Positions 1 to 5,650 of a stretch of 6,972 bases of DNA are shown here, piece after piece. Position 1 is the first letter of the stretch; the number at the start of each line of letters is the position of its first letter. The notes under the pieces were generated by a model, which saw only the letters and a program-made list of their open reading frames with translations, did no database searches and was not told the origin of the DNA. Position numbers and translations under genes: made by a program. Origin of the DNA: Chloroflexota bacterium (GTDB lineage: Bacteria > Chloroflexota > Anaerolineae > Anaerolineales > UBA11858); assembly GCA_030666985.1 (NCBI GenBank), contig DAOUWT010000135.1, positions 1 to 6,972 on the forward strand, written 5' to 3'.

Positions 1-40
1 AGACTGCCACGTCACAAAAGACGTTCCTCGCAGTGACACG
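1..40 (-). repeat. Interspersed repeat resembling the GTCATTGCGAG family (partial, at window edge)
   Basis: Read on the minus strand, this stretch begins with GTGTCACTGCGAGGAACG and ends with GTGACGTGGCAGTCT. That is close to the widespread bacterial intergenic repeat with GTCATTGCGAGG at one end and GACG(N)GGCAATCT at the other. The short arms GTCAC (11-15) and GTGAC (33-37) are complementary. The window edge cuts the element, so its full length is unknown. The family match is from memory and has not been searched. Confidence 0.45.
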
Positions 41-140
41 GAAATTTTAAAAGTGTAAAGTTAATTGTGAACCATCCCGCTATTTCGCCGTATTTTGCGG
101 GGCGGGAGACTTTCGCACATTGTCTAACTGGGCACTTTCT

Positions 141-177
141 TAATCTCTAATATCCAATCCCCAATCTCCAATCCCTA
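141..177 (-). repeat. Heptamer tandem array overlapping the stop codon of the TPR gene
   Basis: On the minus strand five 7-bp units follow one another: TAGGGAT, TGGAGAT, TGGGGAT, TGGATAT and TAGAGAT, occupying 177 down to 143. The first unit starts with the TAG stop codon of the TPR gene (177-175). TAGGGAT is a rotation of GGATTAG, the commonest heptamer type in the array after the LysM gene (3113-3224), so both belong to one family. The G-rich strand is the mRNA sense strand. Heptameric short tandemly repeated repetitive (STRR) sequences are known from heterocystous cyanobacteria; kinship with those is not claimed. Confidence 0.8.
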
Positions 178-1935
178 CTCCTCAGTCGCCGTTGGGGTCA
201 CGCTTCCCATGGGGGAGGGTGTAACCGTTGGGCTTGAAGTCGGCAGCAAGTATTCCAAGTGTTCTTGAGCCTCTGACTGCCAATCTTCGGAGACTATCTT
301 AGAAGGAAGGTCTAATAGGGCTTGCCAATCCTTGCTTGCCTTATAGAATTCTCTCAACTCCTCCAAGGTGAGCGCACGCCAATAATAAACTTGCGCCAAG
401 TGGCCGTCGTTTTCGGCCCTATCCTCTTGAGCATCGAATTGTGCCTTGGCTTTAACATATTCTTCGGTTGCAAAGAACACTCTCCCCAGGGCCAGTCCGG
501 TCTTGAAAACTTCGGGTTCTAGTTCTCTGGCGGTATAAGTGTCGCTGAGGGCCTTCTGGAATTCTCCTAATTCAACATAAGCTAACCCTCTATAAATGAG
601 AGCGTCTAAGAGTTCATCGTCTTTTTCCAGCGCTTCCGTCAGCATATCTATCGCTTCTTCGTACTCTTCTCCAAGATAATAAGCCTGTCCCATGGCTATC
701 AGATATTCCAGAGGCTTTCCCGAAGCATAGGTATCATATAACTCTAAATTCTCGAGCGCTTTTTCGATATCGCCTGCCGCCATGTACATCTGGCCGAATA
801 TCAGATAGGTATCGACCAGCGTTACATCCAGACCCTGGGCTTTCTCTGCTAGGGACAGAACATCTTCAACCTCGCCCAGGGCCAACAACGCTTGAGCCTG
901 GTACAAATATGGATAAGGAGATTCGGGCAGCAAGTTCTCGGCTTCCAAGGCATCTTCCAGAGCGTCAATGGGTTCATGCCAGCGCAGCCAATAAGCCGCC
1001 CGTGCTATATAGGCCGCACCGTAAAGGGGATCGTTCTCAATGGCTTGCGTCAAATCATCTTCCACTTTTGCCTGGGGCTCCTGGGCCAAATTGGCCAGCG
1101 CGTGCCCTAGATAGGCTGGAGCAAATTGGGGGTTTGCCTCCAAGGCGAGATCATATTCTTGAATGGCTTTATCATGTTGGCCTAAGAGACGGTATGCTTC
1201 ACCTACATAAAAATAAGCATCTGCCGTTTTGTCTTGCTCGGCAACTTGTTTCATGAAGATGAGCATTTTTTCGTAGTCCCCTTCTCCATAAGCTCGTATT
1301 CCTATCAGGTAGGCTTCAATAAGGGGGTGGGGAGTATTGACGTAAACTGGAGTAGGTGTATAGGTGGCTTCTAAGGTGCCGCTTAGGGATGCCTCTCCGG
1401 GGGGGATAGGGGTGGGGGATGGGCTGGGGGAGGGGGTGATGGGTTCGGCTGTGGGGGACGGCGTCCAGGTAATGGGTGTGATTGTCAATTTGGGCTGGAA
1501 TATGCCCCGTCCCTGGGGGATGAAAATAGCGGCCAGGATCAGGCCCAGGAGGATGATGCCCGCCCCGGCGTAAGCCAGGAGCTTGCCCCGCCCCAGCGGG
1601 GGACGTTCCTGCTTCTCCTCAAGCTCAACCTTGCCCAAGGCCTCCACCCACTCCCGGCGCACGGGCGGGACGGGGAGCACCCCCTCGCCAGGGTCCATCT
1701 CCCCCAACATGACCAGAGCACGCTTGGCGGCTGCGTTCCTTGGGTCCAGGCGTAGAACTGTCTCTAAGCAATAGATTTGTTCTTTGCGCGAATCTACCAC
1801 TGAACTCATCCACAGCCACTGCTCCGGGTTACGCTTATCGGCTTGCAATAGGCGGGTCAGCAAATCTTTTGCGCGCGAGCGTTCCCCGGCCTCTATGGCC
1901 TCAATTACTTGAGCAAACATTTTTTCATCAACCAT
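175..1935 (-). CDS. Membrane-anchored TPR protein with Pro/Thr-rich linker
   Basis: This is a 586-residue protein with no catalytic motif. Residues 6-79 form a TPR-like helical module (AIEAGERSRAKDLL, then CLETVLRLDPRNAAAKRAL) of a kind common at the N terminus of Chloroflexota proteins. Residues 118-139 are one hydrophobic membrane segment. Residues 148-203 are a Pro/Thr/Ser linker. Residues 205-561 carry about nine to ten TPR-like helix pairs, for example AYFYVGEAYRLLGQHDKAIQEY near 240-261. A second Pro/Thr/Ser tail covers 563-586. The likely topology is an N-terminal module inside and the TPR array outside, which suggests a protein-binding scaffold; partners are unknown. The start at 1935 is chosen because GAGGG lies six bases upstream. 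The open frame runs on to 2022, but those 29 residues are encoded largely by the intergenic repeat. The stop codon is the first triplet of a heptamer array. A divergent LysM gene lies upstream. Confidence 0.88.
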   Translation of the reverse strand: MVDEKMFAQVIEAIEAGERSRAKDLLTRLLQADKRNPEQWLWMSSVVDSRKEQIYCLETVLRLDPRNAAAKRALVMLGEMDPGEGVLPVPPVRREWVEALGKVELEEKQERPPLGRGKLLAYAGAGIILLGLILAAIFIPQGRGIFQPKLTITPITWTPSPTAEPITPSPSPSPTPIPPGEASLSGTLEATYTPTPVYVNTPHPLIEAYLIGIRAYGEGDYEKMLIFMKQVAEQDKTADAYFYVGEAYRLLGQHDKAIQEYDLALEANPQFAPAYLGHALANLAQEPQAKVEDDLTQAIENDPLYGAAYIARAAYWLRWHEPIDALEDALEAENLLPESPYPYLYQAQALLALGEVEDVLSLAEKAQGLDVTLVDTYLIFGQMYMAAGDIEKALENLELYDTYASGKPLEYLIAMGQAYYLGEEYEEAIDMLTEALEKDDELLDALIYRGLAYVELGEFQKALSDTYTARELEPEVFKTGLALGRVFFATEEYVKAKAQFDAQEDRAENDGHLAQVYYWRALTLEELREFYKASKDWQALLDLPSKIVSEDWQSEAQEHLEYLLPTSSPTVTPSPMGSVTPTATEE

Positions 1936-1941
1936 TTTAGA

Positions 1942-1946
1942 CCCTC
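1942..1946 (-). promoter_or_regulatory. Ribosome binding site deciding the TPR start
   Basis: Minus-strand GAGGG sits six bases before the ATG at 1935. It favours this start over the longer frame beginning at 2022, which lies inside a heptamer inverted repeat and gives an N terminus unlike a protein domain. Confidence 0.6.
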
Positions 1947-1983
1947 GGCAAGTTTGGGATGTCCAGAAACTAAATTGTCCCAT

Positions 1984-2044
1984 CGTGAAACGTAAAACGT
2001 GATGTGTGAAGGGCTTTATCACGTTTTACGCATCACGCTTCACG
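1984..2044. repeat. Inverted repeat built from CGTGAAA/CGTGATG-type heptamers
   Basis: The left arm has heptamers CGTGAAA, CGTAAAA, CGTGATG and TGTGAAG (1984-2011). The right arm carries the same kinds of unit on the opposite strand (2017-2044). CGTAAAACGTGAT at 1991-2003 pairs perfectly over 13 bp with ATCACGTTTTACG at 2018-2030. Five of the next seven outer bases also pair, giving a stem of about 20 bp with a 14-base loop. It lies between divergent promoters and start codons, inside the inferred 5' leader of the TPR mRNA. It belongs to the same heptamer family as the array after the HEAT gene (5567-5650). With no T-run and no converging gene end, it does not look like an ordinary terminator. 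Confidence 0.8.
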
Positions 2045-2097
2045 AAATTTGGGATGATTATTTATCTGGAACTTCCTTTAGCTTATCCCTACGAACA

Positions 2098-2103
2098 ATT
2101 ATA
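2098..2103 (-). promoter_or_regulatory. Probable -10 box for the TPR gene
   Basis: The minus strand reads GGGTATAATTG, a perfect TATAAT at 2103-2098. Transcription would begin near 2091, leaving a leader of about 155 bases that contains the heptamer hairpin. No convincing -35 hexamer is seen 16-18 bp upstream. Two further intergenic boxes in this window share the GGTATAAT form (2143-2150 and 3304-3311, both plus strand). Confidence 0.5.
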
Positions 2104-2144
2104 CCCAAAGTGTAGCACAGCCCCAGATAATGAGCAAGAGAGGG

Positions 2145-2150
2145 TATAAT
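2145..2150 (+). promoter_or_regulatory. Probable -10 box for the LysM gene, consistent with a leaderless transcript
   Basis: GGGTATAAT is followed by the six bases CTGATT and then ATG at 2157. With usual -10 to start spacing, transcription would begin at or next to the A of the ATG. No -35 match and no Shine-Dalgarno sequence is evident. The box faces away from the minus-strand TATAAT at 2098-2103, 41 bp away, so both -35 regions would fall within roughly 2115-2133. Confidence 0.55.
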
Positions 2151-2156
2151 CTGATT

Positions 2157-3119
2157 ATGAGAAATTTTTTGTGGAAGATCATCCCCTTGAGCATTATTGC
2201 CGTCCTGGGCGGGAGTGGCTGCACCCCCCCCTTTCCCCCCCCTGCCCAAACCCTAACCCCCAGGGTGGAGCTAACCCTTTACGTGTCCCCAACCCCTACA
2301 CCTACCCCTGGCCCCTTCCCTACGCCTAACGCCACCCAGCAGCCCAAGCTCCCCACTCCCACGCCTTTCACGCATACCATCCAGGAGGGAGACACCTTGA
2401 GCGGGATTGCTTTGCGTTATAATACCTCGGTGGATGAGATTATGGCCGCTAACCCGGGCATCAACCCTAATTTGCTTATCATTGGCGAGGAGGTCGTTAT
2501 CCCCGCCGGGGACGAGGAGGCTGTCACCCATCTGCCAACGGCCACGCCTCTGCCCCTCTCCCTGGAGCAGCCCCACTGTTTGCCCGCCAACCAGGGAGGG
2601 TTGTGGTGTTTCGTGGAAGTCGCTAATCCTTTGGACATTGCCCTCGAAAACGTTTCGGCGGTGGTAAGTGTTTACAGCATTGCGGGAGAAGTTGCCGCCA
2701 GTGAGGTTGCCCTTCCTCCCCTCAATGCGCTTCCCCCGGGGGGGAGCCTGCCTCTGATGGCTTATTTTTCCCCTCCCCTTCCCGAAACTTTTCAGGCATC
2801 GGTGACTTTGCTTACCGCGCTCCCCGCACCTGGGCCAGGGCCGCAAACGACTATTACAGACCAAGAAATTGCCTATGCTTCTGACCGCCAGCAAGCCACT
2901 CTGTCAGGAACGATCACTCTCTCAGAAGAGAGTCTACCTGTCAGTCACATTTGGGTAGCCGGGATTGCTTATGATGTTGAGGGCAATATTGTTGGAAGCA
3001 GGAAGTTGATAATAGAAACTGAGCTTTCTCCTGGACAAAGTACATCTTTTGAACTGACTGTCTTCAGCTTGGGCCCGGCTATTGATCATGTGAGGGTTAT
3101 TGATGAAGGCAGGGACTAG
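2157..3119 (+). CDS. LysM-domain lipoprotein with two Ig-like C-terminal domains
   Basis: The product is about 320 residues. An N-terminal signal (Arg2, Lys7, then a hydrophobic stretch to residue 20) ends at GGSGC, with Cys22 as a plausible but non-ideal lipobox cysteine. A Pro/Thr linker follows (about 23-71). One LysM motif spans residues 72-116 (THTIQEGDTLSGIALRYNTS through LLIIGEEVVIP), a family that binds peptidoglycan or other GlcNAc polymers. The remainder holds two beta-rich segments, about 140-222 and 245-318. Each ends in a Pro-Gly-(Gly/Gln)-Ser turn followed by hydrophobic strands, suggesting a duplicated FxLyD/Ig-like fold. Cys141 and Cys151 could form a disulfide. The start at 2157 is preferred over the in-frame ATG at 2130, because the latter lies upstream of the -10 box and would place charged residues before the signal. 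Two C8 tracts directly follow the Cys22 codon. The stop TAG is in the first heptamer of the downstream array. Confidence 0.82.
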   Translation: MRNFLWKIIPLSIIAVLGGSGCTPPFPPPAQTLTPRVELTLYVSPTPTPTPGPFPTPNATQQPKLPTPTPFTHTIQEGDTLSGIALRYNTSVDEIMAANPGINPNLLIIGEEVVIPAGDEEAVTHLPTATPLPLSLEQPHCLPANQGGLWCFVEVANPLDIALENVSAVVSVYSIAGEVAASEVALPPLNALPPGGSLPLMAYFSPPLPETFQASVTLLTALPAPGPGPQTTITDQEIAYASDRQQATLSGTITLSEESLPVSHIWVAGIAYDVEGNIVGSRKLIIETELSPGQSTSFELTVFSLGPAIDHVRVIDEGRD

Positions 3120-3224
3120 GGACTAGGGATCAGGGACTAGGGACTAGGAATCAGGGACTAGGGATTAGGAATCAGGGACTAGGGATTAGGAATCAGGGAC
3201 TAGGGATTAGGAATCAGGGATTAG
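3113..3224 (+). repeat. 16-unit heptamer array with a 21-bp higher-order repeat, overlapping the LysM stop
   Basis: Sixteen exact 7-bp units run without interruption. The types are GGACTAG, GGATTAG and GAATCAG, with one GGATCAG. The first unit contains the TAG stop codon (3117-3119). From 3155 the order GGACTAG, GGATTAG, GAATCAG repeats three times (3155-3175, 3176-3196, 3197-3217). The block 3134-3154 is the same with one substitution, giving four 21-bp copies. The first five GGG runs (3112, 3119, 3126, 3133 and 3140) are spaced by four bases, a G-quadruplex pattern on the mRNA strand. Confidence 0.95.
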
Positions 3225-3305
3225 GACGGGACAACTATTTTTCCTCCAAATGCGTTTACCCTGCGCAAAAACATTGGTGTGCCCTTCAAAAGGAAACTAA
3301 TGCGG

Positions 3306-3311
3306 TATAAT
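3306..3311 (+). promoter_or_regulatory. Probable -10 box for the site-2 protease operon
   Basis: GGTATAATGG contains a perfect TATAAT. TTCAAA at 3285-3290 is a weak -35 candidate with a short 15-bp spacer. Transcription would begin near 3318, giving a leader of about 180 bases that contains the nested inverted repeat at 3330-3461. Confidence 0.5.
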
Positions 3312-3329
3312 GGATTTTTGTAAATATTA

Positions 3330-3461
3330 TAGCTACCTGACGCTTTTAAATGGGACGTGAAATGGTGCGGACAATTTTAATTTTTTACGACTTGTTTTTT
3401 AGCATTTCAGCGTTCATCCGCGCTTGTCCGCGTCCTATCAGATGAAACCGTCAGGTAACTA
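3330..3461. repeat. Nested inverted-repeat element with terminal inverted repeats
   Basis: The outer arms TAGCTACCTGACG (3330-3342) and CGTCAGGTAACTA (3449-3461) are complementary at 12 of 13 positions. Inside them GCGGACAA (3367-3374) and TTGTCCGC (3424-3431) are perfectly complementary over 8 bp, extendable to 11 with G-U pairs in RNA. Both ends show TA, as a miniature transposable element with TA target duplication would. The right part carries an imperfect tandem motif, CGTTCATCCG, CGCTTGTCCG, CGTCC (3411-3435), of a style common in intergenic repeats. It may be a miniature element, a structured mRNA leader, or both. No coding capacity is seen. Confidence 0.6.
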
Positions 3462-3499
3462 AAAACAACATTCTAAATATAGAGAAAAGAGTATTGATT

Positions 3500-4561
3500 A
3501 TGATGACTTCCTTTATTACTATCCTTCGATTTGTGGGCGTTATTGCTAGTTTGATCCTTTTGCACGAATTGGGGCATTTTCTAGCGGCCCGGCTTTTCAA
3601 GATCGAAATAGAAGAGTTTGGGATTGGTTTCCCTCCGAAGATTTTGACCCTATTTGAAGCTGGAGGTACAGAGTATACCCTGAATTGGCTTCCTTTGGGC
3701 GGATTCGTGCGCCCCAAGGGCGAAAATGATCCCGACATCCCAGGCGGGCTGGCGGCTGCCAAACCGGGGGTGCGGATAGCGGTCTTGCTAGCCGGCCCGC
3801 TCTTGAATTTATTGGCTGCCGTGGTGATTTACGCGGTTATCTTCACTCAGTCGGGTGTCCCTGATTGGACGACCGTTGAGGTATTAGCGGTCGCTCCCAA
3901 TTCCCCGGCTGAAGCGGCGGGCTTGCAAGCAGGCGATGAGATCATCCAAATAAATGATGTTTCTATTGACAGCAGCGCAATTCTCCATGATACAGTCTAT
4001 GCTAATTTAGGCGAGAGTGTTTCCGTTGCTTTCCAACGCGATGGCCAAGAGGGTGAAATCTCTTTAATCCCTCGCACAAATCCTCCCCCGAACGAAGGTG
4101 CTATTGGCATTGTCATGATCAATCCCTTGCGCGAGATCACTTGGACAGAGGCCCTACCCATGGGAGTTGTAGCTACTTACTATCATAGTGCAGCGATTCT
4201 TACCCTGCCAGCCCAATGGATAAAAGGCTCCGAGGAAGTTGGCCGCCCTCAAGGCTTTAAAGGGATGTATGATGGCTACGAAGCCGCTGAAGCTCAAGAG
4301 CTTATCCCAGAAGCTTCTAAATCAGTCAATATTATGGCCTTTGTGGTGGCAATCACGGTCTCCTTGGGCATCCTGAACTTGTTCCCCATCCCAGCTTTGG
4401 ATGGCGGGCGGATACTGTTCGCTCTCCCGGAGCTTATCTTCCGGCGCCGCGTTTCTCAACAAGTGCAAAACGTCTCCAACGCCATAGGTTTTATGGTGCT
4501 TATTACTTTGTTGATTTATATCAACGTTTTAGATTTTGTTGCTCCTATTACCTTGCCATGA
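3500..4561 (+). CDS. rseP: Site-2 intramembrane zinc metalloprotease, RseP/RasP type (M50B)
   Basis: This 353-residue polytopic membrane protease would cleave substrates, typically anti-sigma factors or signal-peptide remnants, within the membrane. HELGH at residues 22-26 lies in the first membrane segment and supplies two zinc ligands and the catalytic Glu23. NLFPIPALDGG at 293-303 supplies the third ligand, Asp301. PLGGFV (65-70) is the conserved membrane-associated loop. Further membrane segments are near 92-115, 275-298 and 328-348. One PDZ domain lies between segments two and three (about 125-192, with the motif SPAEAAGLQAGDEI). E. coli RseP has about 450 residues and two PDZ domains, so this is a compact single-PDZ form. 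ATG 3500 is chosen because the weak purine-rich site GAAAAGAG ends eight bases upstream; TTG 3494 would be too close, and ATG 3503 remains possible. The substrate is unknown. The stop overlaps the next gene by ATGA. Confidence 0.93.
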   Translation: MMTSFITILRFVGVIASLILLHELGHFLAARLFKIEIEEFGIGFPPKILTLFEAGGTEYTLNWLPLGGFVRPKGENDPDIPGGLAAAKPGVRIAVLLAGPLLNLLAAVVIYAVIFTQSGVPDWTTVEVLAVAPNSPAEAAGLQAGDEIIQINDVSIDSSAILHDTVYANLGESVSVAFQRDGQEGEISLIPRTNPPPNEGAIGIVMINPLREITWTEALPMGVVATYYHSAAILTLPAQWIKGSEEVGRPQGFKGMYDGYEAAEAQELIPEASKSVNIMAFVVAITVSLGILNLFPIPALDGGRILFALPELIFRRRVSQQVQNVSNAIGFMVLITLLIYINVLDFVAPITLP

Positions 4562-5577
4562 TGAAAGACAATTCACTAAATAACTATCCAGAAATAACTT
4601 CCTGGGCCAATGGACAACTCCTAAAAGACCCAGAACAAATTACTTTCCCAGAACTGCTGGAAGCCCTTCAAGACCAGGAACGTGTTTTAGAGCCTCTTTA
4701 TCTTTATGCGTTGTCTGATTTACGACCGAACGAGTTGCGCGCCCTCCAGGAGATATGGCTCAATGTGCCCACCCGCCGCCGGCAGGCTTTGTTGGAAGAC
4801 CTTGAGCACCTCACAGAAACCAATAATTTGCTTTCTTATGAGGCTGTTTTCCGTTTTGTGATTTTTGACCCAGACCCCCAAGTCCGTTTTCACGCCTTGC
4901 AGGCCTTAGAGGTTTTTGATACCGATGATCTAGTCCCGGATTTCTTGGAATTATTAGACGAGGACGACAGCACCGATGTCCGGGCCGTGGCGGCTGCTGT
5001 TTTGGGTAAGTATATTTACCGGGGTGAGTTGGACAAATTGGACAAGAAAACTCAACGACGTATTGAACAGAAGCTGCTGGCGATAGTGGCCGGTGATGAA
5101 CCTCTCCGGGTGCAGTGCCGCGCTTTGGAAGCTTTGGGTTATTCTCCCCGTGACGAAGTGCATGAGTGCATCGCCGAGGCTTACCAGAGTGGAGATGAGG
5201 ACTGGATGGCCAGCGCTTTATTTGCCATGGGGCGTTCCCTTGACAACTGCTGGGACGAGATCATCCTCTCTAACCTCTATCACCAAAATCCCCAGGTGCG
5301 GGCTGAAGCCATGCGTGCTTCGGGCGAGTTAGGCTTGGAAGACGCTCTCCCTGCCATACTGGAAATGTTGGATGATGTCCCCGATGTCCGGCAAGCGGCT
5401 ATTTGGTCTGCTTCTCAGATTGACGGTGAAGGAGTTGAGACAGCCTTGAGCGCATTACTGGACGAACCACTCACCGATGACGAGGCCGACCTGATTGAAA
5501 GAGCACTCCAAAATTTGGACTCTATGGGTGAGAGCATGAACTACAGCATGTTTGGTATGACAGATGGTGAAACGTGA
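4558..5577 (+). CDS. HEAT-repeat protein coupled to the site-2 protease gene
   Basis: This is an acidic, soluble-looking protein of 339 residues with no signal peptide, membrane segment or catalytic motif. After an N-terminal helical part (1-90), HEAT-type helix pairs follow. Clear ones lie near 104-134 (DPDPQVRFHALQALEVF), 138-150 (DVRAVAAAVLG), 181-208, 213-240, 244-272 (NPQVRAEAMRASGELGLEDA) and 275-300 (DVRQAAIWSASQIDG). Such solenoids are protein-binding scaffolds, and no partner can be named. The start overlaps the upstream stop in ATGA (4558-4561), which indicates translational coupling; ATG 4561 is an equally readable second start. The overlap suggests a cytosolic partner or regulator of the protease, but that is inference. 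The last codons and the TGA (5575-5577) lie inside GTGAAAC heptamers, so the C terminus appears to have been set by the repeat array. Confidence 0.85.
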   Translation: MMKDNSLNNYPEITSWANGQLLKDPEQITFPELLEALQDQERVLEPLYLYALSDLRPNELRALQEIWLNVPTRRRQALLEDLEHLTETNNLLSYEAVFRFVIFDPDPQVRFHALQALEVFDTDDLVPDFLELLDEDDSTDVRAVAAAVLGKYIYRGELDKLDKKTQRRIEQKLLAIVAGDEPLRVQCRALEALGYSPRDEVHECIAEAYQSGDEDWMASALFAMGRSLDNCWDEIILSNLYHQNPQVRAEAMRASGELGLEDALPAILEMLDDVPDVRQAAIWSASQIDGEGVETALSALLDEPLTDDEADLIERALQNLDSMGESMNYSMFGMTDGET

Positions 5578-5650
5578 AACGTGAAACGTGATGCGTGTTG
5601 CGTGATGCGTGATGCGTGATGCGTGATGCGTGTTGCGTGAGAAGTGAGAC
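5567..5650 (+). repeat. 12-unit GTGAAAC/GTGATGC heptamer array overlapping the HEAT gene stop
   Basis: Twelve consecutive 7-bp units occur: GTGAAAC three times, GTGATGC, GTGTTGC, GTGATGC four times, GTGTTGC, GTGAGAA and GTGAGAC. The stop TGA of the HEAT gene (5575-5577) falls in the second unit and the preceding codons in the first. These units match the CGTGAAA/CGTGATG family of the inverted repeat at 1984-2044. Confidence 0.93.

Noticed and set aside
76..106. Hairpin terminator downstream of the TPR gene (CCCGC with GCGGG)
   Set aside because: It is only a 5-bp stem with a long loop and no T-run on either strand.
909..1256. 115-residue plus-strand open frame inside the TPR gene
   Set aside because: It is antisense to a clear TPR array, has no recognisable motif and no ribosome binding site.
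1936..2022. Extension of the TPR protein by 29 residues to the ATG at 2022
   Set aside because: The extra residues are encoded largely by the heptamer inverted repeat, and a good ribosome binding site precedes the ATG at 1935.
2130..2156. Start of the LysM protein at ATG 2130
   Set aside because: It lies upstream of the TATAAT at 2145-2150 and would put nine extra residues before a normal lipoprotein signal that begins at 2157.
2271..2894. 207-residue open frame on the minus strand inside the LysM gene
   Set aside because: Its composition is rich in Arg and Gly with no domain pattern. It is fully covered by the LysM gene, whose motif is clear, so it is a shadow of C-rich codons.
3113..3224. 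CRISPR array
   Set aside because: Units are 7 bp with no spacers. The 21-bp periodicity is only a higher-order repeat.
3113..3224. Telomere or replicon end
   Set aside because: The unit resembles telomeric repeats, but the array is short, internal, has variant units and is followed directly by an ordinary operon.
3494..3499. TTG start for the site-2 protease
   Set aside because: The purine-rich site would be only two bases away; ATG 3500 has normal spacing.
3451..3762. 103-residue minus-strand open frame at the start of rseP
   Set aside because: It overlaps the HELGH-coding region of a well-supported gene and shows no domain or initiation signal.
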